64,000 nt of DNA from Typha latifolia (taxonomy: Eukaryota > Streptophyta > Magnoliopsida > Poales > Typhaceae). The translations under genes and the position numbers were made by a program. Below are positions 34,581 through 47,816 of this stretch, in pieces (positions within the stretch are counted from its first letter, which is position 1; each line of letters begins with the position of its first letter). The notes under the pieces are model-generated. The model worked only from the letters and a program-made list of their open reading frames with translations. It did not search any database and was not told the DNA's origin. The stretch is from contig CM034107.1 of assembly GCA_019914945.1 (NCBI GenBank), forward strand, positions 8,060,001 through 8,124,000. The letters are read 5' to 3'.

Positions 34581-36243
34581 AAATTTCCCTTATTTAGAAC
34601 AAAATCAGTGAGCTTACATACTGAAAATAAGTTTCAGGGGAACTAAATACTTTCATAGTTGAGTTTCTAAAGTAATGGAGCTTTTAGTGTCTCCCGACAG
34701 CTAAGTTGATGAGTAACTTCGCAATTCCAAAAATTCGCTTATGGAGTTTTATTGCAACAGTAAAAGTGAAAATGGTTGTTATTATGACAACTTAATTAAT
34801 TAATAACATAGGGAGAGACACCTAAAATTGTACTAGTTTTGAAAACTCATTTATTGGGATAATTGTTTCTTGTGAATTTTTTTTTTGTGGCATTTCTACA
34901 AGTTGTCTCGTTTAAATTGATTTTTTTAGTTTTACCAAAAACACATTTTATTTTCTATTTTTATAGGAGGCCTGCTTTGTGTTTTCTTTGCATGGATGCC
35001 TTTTTCATTTTTATTTTCTTCCCAGTTTGCCATTAACTATGTGAAAAAAGAGAGCAATACGATATTGCATTAATTAGCTTATTAAATACACCTTACAATC
35101 GATTAGATATGGTTGTACTCTTAATTAAAACATATTTTATATTCCCTACTAAAACTAAAAGAGAGATTGAGGATGGTTGAAAAAAATGGACATTGTGTTG
35201 AGAGCTTACCGAAGAGAGATAATTTTGAAGAAATGGCTGACTTTCTAATTGTGCTGGCTCTATACCCTCGCCTCGACCTCTTATTTTCTCCCCTGAACCC
35301 TCGTATTCGCCACTGGTTACTAGTTGAGTTAATATTCCCATTCTCGTGGTGCTAGTAAATGCTACTCAAGTGATGCTCACACTTTTGCGGTGAAAGTAAA
35401 TGCTGCTCTGCCTACCGAGAAGGTAGTTATTGCTAGTCAAGGCACCATTCGCTAAATGACCTTAGTAGAAAATGCCTTCCTTGTCCCCCCCCCCCCATCT
35501 TGGGCGTAACTTTTCCGAGCAACCCATCCAAGGCTCGAGGTAGGGTGCCTCGTGCCATGCGCTCTGACTCCTCGGGTGCCCTCTTGCTCTTCCTCCATGC
35601 AAGCCTCACAATGGCTCCTCGAGTGGCCACGTCAATGCAATGATTCAAATCCTTTGGTTCAAATGCCTGACATGCACATGAGTAGTGCTTTGCCCAGACT
35701 TCACTTCTAGTGTCCTTAGCTCCGATATCCCAAAGATTGACTTCTCTGCTCCTGCTTCTATAGTTTCTAAGGGCTTAATCAGTAAGAAACTTAACCTCCT
35801 CCTCTATTTCCCCTTTTACACCTTGACTTCCTTATGGTTCTCTCCTCTACAAACTTGTAAGAGATTGAGCCTTCTGAGTGTTTTCAATTTCTCCATAATT
35901 TATTTATTCTACCTGCTTCTCCTCTTGACTCGGATAGGGGGCTGAACCATCTCAACATAGTCACTCTAGCTAGTAATGCCCTAAGCGTGGCTCGGGAAAG
36001 GGCAACATCTGAGATAATTTTCATCTTGAAAGAGCTATCTGACCCTAACTTCTATCTAGGTGTGTACTCTACTCCCAAGTAATTTCGGTAGAGGAAATTG
36101 CAAAACTCGTCCTCGTAATTCAAAGTAGCTTCTCTTCTCAAACCTCAGAGAAAGAATGCTAAGAAGATGGCTTGTGATGTTGGTCAAGAGCGGGCTTCTC
36201 AAAGCCCCAACCCGGCACTTGCCGAGAAGGATCAACCAACCCC
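34581..36243. other. APSE 3' flank and unassigned DNA up to the LINE
   Basis: The first 100-300 bp is probably 3' UTR. A 12-C homopolymer sits at 35485-35496. The stretch 35660-36240 could be the end of LINE ORF1, but I cannot identify DUF4283 or zinc-knuckle motifs in it. Confidence 0.35.
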
Positions 36244-36255
36244 CATGGTATCTTA

Positions 36256-39200
36256 ATGCGTGCGATCTCATGGAACATCTGGGTTCTCTTAAAAAAGGAA
36301 GGCCAAACTCACCTCTTTAAGCTTATTTTGAGTTATTCTCCTAATATTTCTGCACTTGAAACCCATATTGATGAGCATAATACAAAACTCTTCATAAACT
36401 TGAACCAGAGTGGGAGGTATCTGTGTTCTAAGGACGAGTGTGGCAGGAGGAATCTTAATCTGCTGGCGCACCAAAGTCTTTTAGGTCACCGTGGTACACT
36501 ATTCTGCTCAAGCCTTACATGTCATTGCCTCTAAACTAGGTATTAGCCCCAGCCTACTATCTATTATCTATGCTAATATAGATCCTCAAATTCACAACTA
36601 GTTATAGTACGAACTGAGTTTTCTGTATTTTAACTTGCCTTGGATCCTCATGGGAGACTTTAACTGCACTCTTAATCCTAAAAATAAAATTGGGGGAAGA
36701 CCCTTTTCTTTGTCTTATTTGGTCACAACTTTTCGATATTTAATTAGCAAAATTGATCTTCATGATATTTGGTTTTCTGGGACTCCATATACTTGGTGTA
36801 ACAATAGGCATAGTCTAGTTAGGATTTTGGTGCGCTTGGATAGGGTGTTCATTAATTTAGCTTTATTGGCCTTGTACTCTTGGATTTCTTTGAAACACTT
36901 GTTGTGTATTGCCTCTGATTAAGCTCTAATTATGCTCATTCTTGGCTCTTTTAAAATTGAAAAAAAATTGCCTTTCCGTTTTGAATGGTTTTGGTTTGAT
37001 TATCTGCAAGTTCGGGAATTGGTTTCAAATATTTTGAGTAGATTATTTTCTAAAAATCTTCCTTTCCTTCATAGTTTTCTTTCTAGGCTTAAGGCTGTCC
37101 AATCCTCTGTTTCCCACTAGAACCAATCTAACTTGGGTTGGCTAAAGGATAATTGGATAAAGTTAAGAGGGATATTGTGGCTTTGGAAAGGAGGGAGAGT
37201 CTAACCCCGCTATCTGTTACTAATAGCACTACACTTGGCATGCTTAATCGTCGTTGTTCTGCTTAAGCAAATTTGCATGAAATGACGTAGTAAATCTTGA
37301 AACAATTGACTTCTTGATAGGGATGAAACAAAGTTTTTCATCTTTCTACCAAAGTTAGGTGGCATAGGAATTCACCGTTGATGAAGTGAGAAAAGCCTTA
37401 TTGTCCATGCCGATTAGTAAGGCTACTAGCCCTAATGATTTTCAGGTTAAGTTTTATAAAAATTACTGGGACATCATTGGTCTTGATTTACTTAAATTGC
37501 TTTTGCATTTTCAAAATTGTTCTTTCCTTCCTACTCAATGGGAGCAGACGTTTTTAACTTTTATTTCAAAAAAAGCCAAATTCAATCAAGGTGGGGGACT
37601 TTCAGCCTATCTCACTTTGCAACGTGAACTATCTTATCCTAGCTAAATTACTAGCCAATAGGATTAAACCTATTCTCCCGAGCTTGATTAGTTCTAAGCA
37701 AATAGCCTTTATGGCTGGTCGGCATATTCATGAAAACATAGCTCTTGCTCAGAAAATTTCAAATTTTATGAATTATGTTAAATGTGAGAAAAAAATATAT
37801 TATGATCAAGATAGATCTAGAAAACAATTGGTCTGCTATATCTCTTGCTAATTATGTCAAATGGATTGATGGTTATATCCGATCGCCTATATTTTCAATC
37901 TTGATAAATGGTTCTTCTGAACGGTTCAAAGGGGGTATGAATATTCGACAAAGAAATCCTTTCTCATCTAATCGTTTTACTTTGGTATCTAAAATATTTA
38001 CTTGTCTTATGAAGCAAGAGATTATCATTGGCAATATTAATTCTATCTGTTTTGGTAACAATGTTTCTGTTAGTCATATGATGTATGCCGATGATCTCCT
38101 TTTGGTCATTGAGACTTGTCCCTATGCATGCAAATCTATGGTTGACATGTTTGAGAACTATGAACGGATTACTAATTTGAGGATTAATAAGGCCAAGTCT
38201 TAGGTTTATTTCTCGGATAAGATGCCTTTGCACAAGTGAGTTGTTATCCTTAATAACCTTCATATGCTTAGTAGGGAATTTCCTTTTAAGTACGCTCTAA
38301 ATTTTTACTAAATAGATTGCTCATTAAGGATCACGAGGACTTCCTCTCTAAAATGAATGATAAGCTTGCGGGATGGAAAAGATCTTGTTTAACTCAGGCT
38401 GGACGAGTTGTCTTAATCAAATATGTCCTCAATTCCATGCACGTACACCTCATGTCATCTGCTTAGACGCCCATAGCTATGGCTAACCGAATAGCTAAGC
38501 TATTCCGGAAATTCTTTTGGGAGAAGAGTCATTATAACAAAGGGCTACACCTGGTTGAGCGGGACACGGTTACCAAGCCCAAGTGTGATGGTGGGCTTAA
38601 TATTATGGATCTTCGCACTATGAGGATTTTCTTAATGGCTAAGAACATTAACAAAGTTTTGAATGGGGAAAATGATATTTGGGCCAGATATGGGGCTCCC
38701 CACCCTTGGGCCTCTAACAAGCCTAGGCATTGTTCTTGGGCTTGGAGGCTTATCCTTAGTGTTGTCAAGAAAATCATGGGTGGCTTCATTAATGTTATTC
38801 GTGACGGTAGGGGTAATGTTTAGAGGGATCCCTGGATCTCCTCCACTCCTCTGAACTGCTGGCCTACTTTCGCCAATATTAATATGGTCCACTCTATTTC
38901 CAAAGTCTCCAACCTCATGCATAGGAAAAGTTGGAATGAGAATTTGGTTAACTCTACCTGTGGTGCCGATCTGAGTCATGCTATCCTCAAGATTAACATT
39001 TTCTCTTTATGTGGGGACTGATAGGTGGATCTGGCAGTTTCATCCCTCTGGTCAAATTTCTTCTAAAACTGCTTATTGCCACATCAAGAACCAGCTCGAC
39101 AGGACAGCATGCTAGGCTGGGTGAAAAAATCTTTGGGATTTGTCTATCCCCTCGAAGATTAAAATCTTTCTTTGAAAATTATGTTGAGACAAACTTTCTA

Positions 39201-40124
39201 CTAGTTGTAACCTTGGCAACTTTGGGTTGATTGTGGACCTGCATTGCCCAGTTTGTTCTTTGCAGCATGAAACTACTAATCATCTTTTCATTTCATTATC
39301 GTGTTGCTACTGTGATATGAATTATGTGAAAGATCATGTGGCACAAAGTCTAATCTATTGGGACAGCTTGGGCGACAGTGCCTAACTCTATAAGGAGTAC
39401 GGTCTCCGACCCAAGGACAAAACCTAGTTAAGAGCCTTGATTGTTGTCACATTTTGGCAGATCTGGAATTATCAAATTCGGATAGTTTTCAACAAAGATA
39501 GGAAAAATATAGATCATGTTTGCTCACGCCTTATTATTCTAACTAATGAATATGTTGAACACCGTTTTGTTGAACATACGAAACCTATTTCCTTGAACAT
39601 TCTCATTCAGTAGGAATAATCTCCTCCTGGCCGGTGGAAGATAAACACTGATGACTCTTTTGAGAGTAATGAGGAAGTTGGAGGTGTAGGCTTTGTAGTT
39701 CGCCAAGCTAATTGCGCTCCTATTTTTGTAGTTGCTCACTATGGGTGGTATACTTCTGTCTTAATGGTTGAGCAATGGCTGTTAGAGAGGTGATTTTATT
39801 CTGGACGAACAAAATTCTCTCAAATGTCATTATTGAGTCTTGACTCTTCCTTTTGGTCAATTTATTAAGTTAACCTGCTTGGGCGATGGAAGCCATAGTT
39901 GAAGACATCAAATTATTTGCTTGCAATTATCAAAATTATAAAGTATATCATATTTTTAGAGAGGCTAATTGACTTGCTAATTATAGTAGAAATATTGATT
40001 ATGGTTATACCTAGGATGGGGATTTTCTTGTAAATCTTCTACAATTTTTGGCCTCCAACTCTGACGAAGCTTTTTATAAACCGTGGAATCGAGTTTTATA
40101 AAATCTTTCCTTTTCCAAAAAAAA
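36256..40124 (+). pseudogene. Decayed L1-type LINE ORF2 (endonuclease, RT, zf-RVT, RNase H)
   Basis: The plus-strand frames give the full plant L1 ORF2 order. APE-type endonuclease is at 36256-36925 (RAISWN start, MGDFN at about 36653, altered SDHAP site reading ASD-stop). RT is at 37360-38205 (PISLCNVNY, FMAGRHIHEN, catalytic YADD at 38084-38095). A thumb and linker run to 39000. The zf-RVT module is at about 39020-39320, with Cys/His residues around CPVCSLQHETTNHLF. An RNase H-like module is at 39640-39990 (KINTDDSF, GGVGFVVR). An A8 run at 40117-40124 is a plausible poly(A) tail. At least ten stops or frameshifts rule out function. Confidence 0.88.
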
Positions 40125-41109
40125 GGACATTCCAAAAATGTTATTAGCCAATTCATCCAAACCACAAAGATTGAAGTTACTCCCATTTCCAAATGAAGCA
40201 AAGAATCTCTCATGTGAATCCTTCTATTGCTTGTGGGCTAAAGAAAGATCTTTAATCTTCTAAGGGCAATATAACTTCCAAATGATAGAAGTGGATTCTG
40301 ATTAAAATCCACCCTAGGATAAGGCTAAATAAAGAGATTTATTGTGAAACAACATTTTGGGGAAAAGTTAGCTAGTTTGTTTTAGTTGGTGCTTTGTTGG
40401 GTATTCCTCGTTCATATCGAGATTGCTTAGGTGTGGTTTTTTAGGTGTTCCTTAAGTGATTGTTTGTTTTAGCATTTTTGCAAGTTATGATTACGTTGTT
40501 TAAAGATCCATTTGAGATTGAGAGGAAGCTAAAACTAGATAGCTTGTTATGTTTGAATGTGTTGAGTGTTCCTCATTCATATCTTGTATGCTTTTTAGGC
40601 TTGATGCTTTTTTTTTGTAATGGGCTCTTCAAAATATATCTCCTTTTCTATGTATATCAAGCTTGTAAAATGTAATTGGATTCAATGAAGTTATCTGCCT
40701 ACAAGTTGTTCCTTAAAATATTTCATTCATAGGGAAACCACCAAAGAGCACCATCTTGAATTTGAATTAAATTGGTTCCCCTAGCAATGCTTCTTCTTTT
40801 TTAGGTCAAGATAGTCCACTAAGAGGAATAAGAGATGAGAATATTCTCTTGAAGACAAGCTGAGATAGGTGGGGTGTTAGTCTTCTTCTTCTTTACAAAG
40901 TAGCATTTATCTTGCCAAAAGAGTAGCATATATCAATGTTGGACAATAAATTTCGTCTCAACAACAGCCTTTGGGAACATAATTTCATGTATTGAAATTT
41001 AGGATTTTTTTTTGAGAGAGAGAGAGTATAAAAGATGGAAACTTTTGATGGTGAACTGGTGGTAGCGATTGATGGTAAAGAACACTGAGAAACATGATCA
41101 TATATATAA
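40125..41109. other. Unassigned intergenic DNA
   Basis: AT-rich; a GA run at 41015-41028. The frames at 39977-40213 (-) and 40460-40675 (+) have no domain motif. Confidence 0.35.
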
Positions 41110-41361
41110 GGGATAATTTTACTTAGATTCTCTAAATCATCCTATTTTTTGTATACACTTTCTGAACTTTTTTTATCACATACATCTCTTGATCCAAAAC
41201 AAGTTTTTTAGTTTAGAGGTTTGTATAGTTATTTTTTTTCCTAATTCAAAAGGTATATGCAAATATGTTTCTTAGTTTAGCAAGGTATGTGGGTTATAAA
41301 AAAGTTCAAAAGTGTATGTGAAAAATAGTAATAGTTTAGGGGGATCTAAGTGAAATTATCC
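41110..41361. mobile_element. MITE, family A copy 2
   Basis: Left end GGATAATTTTACTTAGAT, right end ATCTAAGTGAAATTATCC: an inverted repeat with few mismatches that continues inward (left: a TTTTTGTATACACTTTC word; right: GTATGTGAAAAATAG). About 252 bp, non-coding, same family as 5610-5863. Confidence 0.75.
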
Positions 41362-42389
41362 ATACATATAAATCATGAAGAGAAAAACTTTGCTTTGGGA
41401 TTTATTATGTAGGCTTGGAAGACATGATTTATATATATGATCACGTAAATCATGAAAGTTAATTGTACTCCTTGTCATTAAATATTATTTTATGAGCATT
41501 AGTTATACAATCCAAAATATATCTAGTTTTGATTAAGACACTTATGCCCGTCACAGTTAACTTGTCAATCTCCGTGTTCAATCTATTAGCTATAACCTTC
41601 ATAATTTCTTTGGAGCAACATAGTTAATCATGCTAATAGGTCTATATCCTTCCACTTACTCTGCATCTTGCATTTTGAGAATTAAGCAAAGCACAGTGTA
41701 GTTGGGGTGCAGTGTATCTTAAGACCATAATATCAATCCTCAAACACGTCCAAAAAGTTGTTCTTTGAGTAAGTCCGGCCCTAAAACATTGACAAAGTTT
41801 CACTTCAAAGCTATTAGGACAAATGCTTTGTTTGACTCTCCTAAGTTAAAAGGCAATTCATTATATTTTCTACTTCATTGATTAGCATTGTTCCCAGGTA
41901 CTCTCTTTGATTTTTATCCTCCATTTATCCAATCTTTCTTTTGTTAAAAAAGTTATATCATGATATTTAATTTCTTTTGGTTTGTTATCATCTATGCACA
42001 AAAGTTATGCACTTCCCCTACGTCATAGTTTTGAAGTTTCAATTTTGATTTCAACTTGGTTAAAAAACATAAAATCTTCCATTCATTTTTTATTGGTTTC
42101 GGTTTTAGTTCCATTGTATTGGTTTCAAACTTTCTTTTAAAAAATAGTCTTCTTTATATTATTTTTGACTGCATCACATAAAATCTAATAGCATTTAAGT
42201 CAAATCCAACTTAGAAATAAAAAACATACATTAAAATATTCGTTAGGATTGTTTCTGTTGGATGCTAGGCAGTTTTGGATTAGATATGATTGAAACGCTA
42301 AACATTTTGATGAAATGTCTCAGTTTCAAAGAAAACTTGAACCATGCTTTGTAGTTAACTTAACGTATAATTAAATCTTTGTACTCTTG
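41362..42389. other. Unassigned intergenic DNA
   Basis: AT-rich. A faint LINE-like reading near 41560-41700 is too weak to call. No other structure. Confidence 0.3.
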
Positions 42390-43545
42390 ATTTTTTTCCT
42401 ATAAGTTTTATTTAACACCCTAAACTAATATAACCTAACTGTAACTAAACATATTGGTACTAGAAAAAAAAATACTCTGTTATAATACACTAAGTAATTT
42501 ATAGAATATCAAAACTACCCATATCTCTTGCATCTTCTCCTTTTTTGTTTTCCTTATCACCTCACCGCCTCATCTTGCCCAAGCCAACAATCATATTTGC
42601 CATCGAAATTAGCATGATCCCTACAATCGCCACCACCATCCCGACCTTGAGTGGGCACAACGCCTCCACCGACAGCACCAAGCATTTGTTTTACAAGCAC
42701 AATGATTATCTAATCGATAGCGCCACCGCCAGCCCAATCTCCACCACAATCAAAAAGTTATGATGCAAGTACAACACTTATAGCCCACTAGAGCCCATTA
42801 GCTCTTGGGACCAACCTCATCGGTGAACAGGTCATTGTTCAAATAAAGCTCACCGTCGACAGCAGTGACGACATAGGCCCCAGAGCTAGGAGAGCTTAGG
42901 GAGAACAACGTTGACATGGCCGAAGAGGTTGTTGGAGGAGAGGGAGAGGTATTAGAGGGTGACAAGGAGGTTAGGGAATTGTGTTGGAGAGGGAGTTGTG
43001 CTTGAGGTCGAGGCAGGGGAGAAGGAATCCGAGAAAGAGGGAATGGAGTCGGGGAGCTAGTTGCGACAAAGGATTATGTTGGAGAAGGAAAGGGATGGAA
43101 GGGACAGATGGGGGAATAGTACTGGAGAGTTGGTTATAGCTGAGATCAAATGTGCAAAGATGGGGGAGAGAAGAGAGTGTTGTCGAAATCAAACCCCGGA
43201 GGAAGTTCTTGCTAAAAGCTAAGAAATGGAGGTTGAACCCAAGCATATTGTTGAGCGACTTTCAGATGGCTTGCAATGCTAAGAAATTGAATCGTCGATC
43301 TAGGCGATTCCACCGATGATAAACCTTGCAGCGTCGACGAGTCTACTTTTTTCATCGGTAGAGTTCACTAGATGGGGGTAGAGAGGATGTGAGAGGGTAG
43401 TGGGTGTATTTTAGTAATTTGATAAATAGAGTTATATAAACCATATAATATAATTAATGTTAGTTAGTTAAAGTAATATTAGGGTGTTAAATAAAAATTA
43501 GGAAAGTAAATTCTTAAAAACGGGGTGTGAATCACAAAATAAATA
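42390..43545. mobile_element. TIR-bounded segment carrying a leucine-rich-repeat gene fragment
   Basis: The left TTTTATTTAACACCCTAA (about 42408-42425) is mirrored on the right by TTAGGGTGTTAAATAAAA (about 43479-43496). GC content rises sharply between them. On the minus strand, 43340-42970 holds LRR-like frames: a LHFLAFSKNFLRG stretch, LSSLPHLCTFDLSYNQLS, and LDLKHNSLSNTIP at 42971-43246. The spacing and LxxLxLxxN pattern match plant LRR receptor-like proteins. The frames shift between repeats. Capture of a host gene fragment by a DNA transposon (Pack-type) is the inference; the exact termini and TSD are not established. Confidence 0.5.
42971..43246 (-). pseudogene. LRR receptor-like gene fragment
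   Basis: A 91-codon minus-strand frame with two recognisable LRR units: an FDLSYNQLSSTIP unit and a C-terminal LDLKHNSLSNTIP unit. A kinase, transmembrane segment and signal peptide are all absent. The unit between them is frame-shifted or diverged. It lies inside the TIR-bounded segment. LRR homology is moderately sure; the parent gene is unknown. Confidence 0.5.
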
Positions 43546-43708
43546 AACCGTAGAGTGTGATTTGTAAAATTTCTAATCTTCTAATATATGAAAATATTTA
43601 TTTTTCTCCTCGAACTCCAATCTTATTAAATTCCTATTTCAACTTCTCAGCTTCCTCCTTAAAAGCCTAATCTTAGCCATCTACAAGTCAAAAATAGAGA
43701 TACCCAAT
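43546..43708. other. Short unassigned spacer
   Basis: Possibly the outer left end of the long-inverted-repeat element that resumes at 46271 (shared AGAGATA word near 43696-43702). Confidence 0.25.
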
Positions 43709-46270
43709 TGAGAATTACAGCCGATGCCCTCCCTGCTGGTGCCGGTCCTCCTCCTCCCTTCCTTTTCCTTCTTCTTCTCTTCTCTTCTCTTCTTCTTCCT
43801 TCTTCTTTCTTCTTTCTTATTCCTTTCTTCTTCTTCCTCAGCTTCTTCTCCTATTTCTACATAGTGGCAGGCAATGCTGGGCCGAGCTCAGCACTGGTGG
43901 TAGTGTTATTTATTTATTTTGTTTTATTTTATTTATGTTATTAATTTAGGTACTTCTTTCTTAATTAATGCAAATAGATTATTTAGATATTAATTATTTT
44001 AATAATAATATATATTCTTCAATATAATTATTATTAATTATAATTAGTATAATTAATAATTAATTAGGTTATAAGCTATTATTCATAGATATAGGTAATA
44101 CTTATATTTATTTATTTATATCTCTATTAAGTTCATAGATAGATTTGTAAATTATAATTATTAGATTTATGTACTATTATTCTTATGATATACTTTTTAA
44201 GTAATTCTAATAATTTATTATATACTATTATTTTGTAACAAATAAAATACTAGGCTTATTTACTTATTATTTTATAAAGTAAATATTACATAGTCCCTAA
44301 TTACTCAAGATAGAGTTAGAACCACAACTTAATTATAATTAGATTTTTTATCTATATTTATGTTTATATTTTTATTTTTAATTATAAATCTAACTAGTTA
44401 TAAAGATAAGTAAAAATTCTAAAACCTAATAAATCATCATATTTTACTCGAACAGATTATAATCGAATAAACGATTAATTTTATGTTACCTAAATATGTT
44501 TAGATCCCAGACTTCTTATGTGAGACCCCGTGGACCCTGTTAGCGATGAGTTGACAATCGGTTGTCGGACGTGAGGGATACGTGGTTTGTGTCTTCTGAT
44601 TAGATGTGAGTAGTTTATCCTCTAGATGTCTTTCTCAAATTAGGATCTATTATATAATTATGTATATGCATATTTTGGCTTCCAGCATGATTATATTTTA
44701 GCCTCTAGAGATGATTACAGTCAGCATATTTTATCATGGATGTTATTAGGCTGACCTTGAATGAGTATGATGATGATATATAGATGTGATTAGAGATAAC
44801 TATACTGTTATAATTTTATGTCTAGTTATTCTATAGCATGAGTATGCATATGATAGATTATCATGGGTATGCATGTGTTGACTATATAGTTGGAGACTAT
44901 GTTGCATCATTTTTCTCTTGACTCCTATTTCACCTAAATTCCTGTTATGCATTGACTTGTTATCGTATTGAATATATGCATATGATCTATTATTTAGAAG
45001 GAAAGCATGATATCTGATTGATAGGATAGTTGGTATAAAGCATAAGGATACACGAGTAGGCGCAAGGGTCAAAACATGCTTGGAGACTCGACATAGTCGC
45101 GATCCTATTGGCCTTACGTCCGAGGTCAGTAGTCTGTGTGCGCAGTAGACATTCAGACACGAACCATTTACCAAAGTATATGTGGCGAGTTATCCTTATG
45201 TAATTTCTATCATCTAGTTGGGTACCCAGGTCTGGATAATAATGATACCCTTAACGGTTGGCAGGGTATGATTATATGATTGAATTACCCTTAACGGTTG
45301 GCAAGGTATGCTCTGAGCCTTCGGGTTGGATTAGGAGATTGGGTATCGAATGTTGACTGTGCATAGTGGTCTAGTATGATGATGACATTTAGTGATTACA
45401 TTGATGATTGAGATGTTGAGAAATGCATATAATTTCATTATTATCTGATATATCTAATTATCGAGTTATCAATATACATCATTTATGAGTACATTTGGTA
45501 TTATAATATGATCATGATCGACATGTATCATAGGTGTCATTTGAGAGAGAGTTATGATGATGATATGACATAGAGATTCGTTTATTCATTGTCGAGGATT
45601 ATATACTTTTATTAATTATATGTTATTTACTTTTTATTTATGTATTATTGAGGACACATTTATATACTAATTAATGACATGATGCATTTTCTAATTCATA
45701 TTATCCATTGCATGATATACTCTTTGTTTGACATTACTGATTCAGGGTAAGGTCTATTCACTGAGCCTTTTGCTCATGACTCTCTTTATTTTTTTAATAA
45801 CCTCCCAGATATTATGATGCGTGATAGCGATTTGAGATATCCTGAGGAGATATTTTAGAGCAAAAATAAGGTGAGCTATAGACATGAGATGGTATAGAAG
45901 ATAGTTTATCAAGATATTGAGTTGTACTATTATTTGATATTTGTACTATATTGTATAGACGATGATTTGTATAATATATATTAGATTATAGTGTACTCAG
46001 GTATTAGTGATTTTAGTTGTATTTTGATGGTTTGCCGTGGCCGATGTGGGCCTACCAGATTATGTAGCTGTCTAGTATGATTGTTCTAGACTTAGACATT
46101 CATATGTTAACATGTTTATTTGGTTGATAATATGATTGATCTCTAAGATGGATTATATTGAGTTCATATGTATCTATGCGTGACGGGCCTCGCTACTCTT
46201 GTCGTGTGCACCGCACGTGCCATGTGAGAACATAGGCGTGTATGTGCCTATGTCGGACATGAGTGTTACA
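43709..46270 (-). mobile_element. Probable solo LTR (about 2.56 kb)
   Basis: The minus strand starts TGTAACACTCATGTCCG at 46270, with the GC-rich head typical of Tekay/Del-like LTRs. The left end is placed at the TG at 43709, just before the CT-rich block at 43735-43850, but the flanks (CCAAT left, GAAAT right) match only 3 of 5. A duplicated phrase, ACCCTTAACGGTTGGCA, occurs at 45248 and 45287. No coding frames of note; the T/C-rich frame at 43708-43944 is an artefact. Confidence 0.55.
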
Positions 46271-47816
46271 GAAATGACCTGTACTCATTTTATTCTTCAT
46301 CTTCTTCGTCTTCATTTTCTTCTTCTAGTGCTCATTTTTCTATCTCTTAATTCTTTCTTTTTTTATATAAGTCTCTAATTGCTCTTTAATTAATAAAATA
46401 AGAGACTAATTTGAGATAGTTTTAACTATTAATTTTTGTCAGAATTTCATATTTAAACTATGAATTCTTCATTATGCTATAGATATATTTCAAATCTAAA
46501 AAAACTCCAAATAAAAAAGTTCTAGTATATGATGTCATAAATTTTATTCAATTGATTTCATAATTTTTGGACTTCAAATAATTATATTGTGAATATTTTT
46601 TTAAAACTATGCACAACTGAAATTTCATAGTTTAAGTACGAAATTTGTATTTAAAGTATGAATTTCATACTTAAATTACGAAATTCTAATTTTGCGTAAT
46701 TTTAGCAAAATATTCAAAAGGTATGTATCTGACATCCAAAAAATATGAAACTAATTGGATAAAATTCGTGACATCATGAATTAGAGTTTCTTCATATTTA
46801 AAATTTATATATAGTGAAACAAACAATTTGACAAGAAATTTATAATTTAAGTATAAAATTTGTAGTTTAAGTATGAAATTTATAGTTTAAGTATGAAATT
46901 CGTGGTTTAAGTATAAAATTCTGACAATAATTCACAATTTTTTAAGTATATATTATAATTTACTTGTAATATTAGATTAACTTTTTATTTAGAGTTTCTT
47001 CATATTCGAAATATATCTACAGTGTGAAGAATTAATAGTTTAAGTACAAAATTTGTAGTTTAAATATGAAATCCTGACAAATATTCGTAGTTTAAACTAT
47101 CTCTAATTAGACTTTTACTGTATTAATTAGAGAGCAATTAGAGAGACTTGTATAGAAAAAATATCTCTAATTAGTTATTTTCGTAAATATAATAATAACT
47201 TTCATTAATTTTTAACAACTTTCGTTATTTTTTTTTACATTGCATAATTTATATATTTCACCATTACAATTTACATATAAATAAATTACAAATAGTTTAA
47301 ATAAATAAAAACTCATTAATCAATGTTTCAAAAATATAACTTAATCTAATATTACAAATAAATTATAATATATACTTAAAATATTTAAATTATTGTCAGA
47401 ATTTCATACTTAACTATGAATTTCTTCTCATATTTTTTTGTTTCATAGATAAATTTCAAATATGAAGAAACTCCAAATACAATAGTTCTAGATCATAAAC
47501 TCCAAATATGATGTCATGTTCTACGGCCGAATGAAGAATTCATAGTTTAAATACGAAATTCATAGTGTAAGTATGAAATTTTGACAAAAATTTGCAATTT
47601 AAACTACCTCTAATTAGTCTCTTATTTTATTAATTAAAGAGCAATTAGAGACTTGTATAAAAAAATTAAGAGATAAAAAAAGGAACAATAGAAGAACATA
47701 AAGATAAAGAAAAAGAAGAAGAATTAACAACAACATATGAAGTAGAAGATAAAGAAAATAAAGAATAAAGAAAATAAAAAAATGAAGAAAAAGATAAGTA
47801 CGGGTTATTTCTATCT
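46271..47816. mobile_element. Element with long terminal inverted repeats (about 250 bp)
   Basis: The left arm from 46271 (GAAATGACCTGTACTCATTT, then a TTCTTCATCTTCTTC run, then a TCTCTAATTGCTCTTTAATT block ending near 46520) is matched in reverse by the right arm (about 47540-47816). The arms differ by some indels. The core (46560-47530) has a 20-bp tandem repeat, GTTTAAGTATGAAATTTGTA-like, about four copies at 46845-46920, plus scattered single copies. No coding capacity. It resembles foldback or long-TIR Mutator-like non-autonomous elements; superfamily unassigned. Confidence 0.65.
46845..46920. repeat. 20-bp tandem repeat, about 4 copies
   Basis: Units are variants of GTTTAAGTATGAAATTTGTA. 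They lie in the core of the long-TIR element. Confidence 0.7.
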
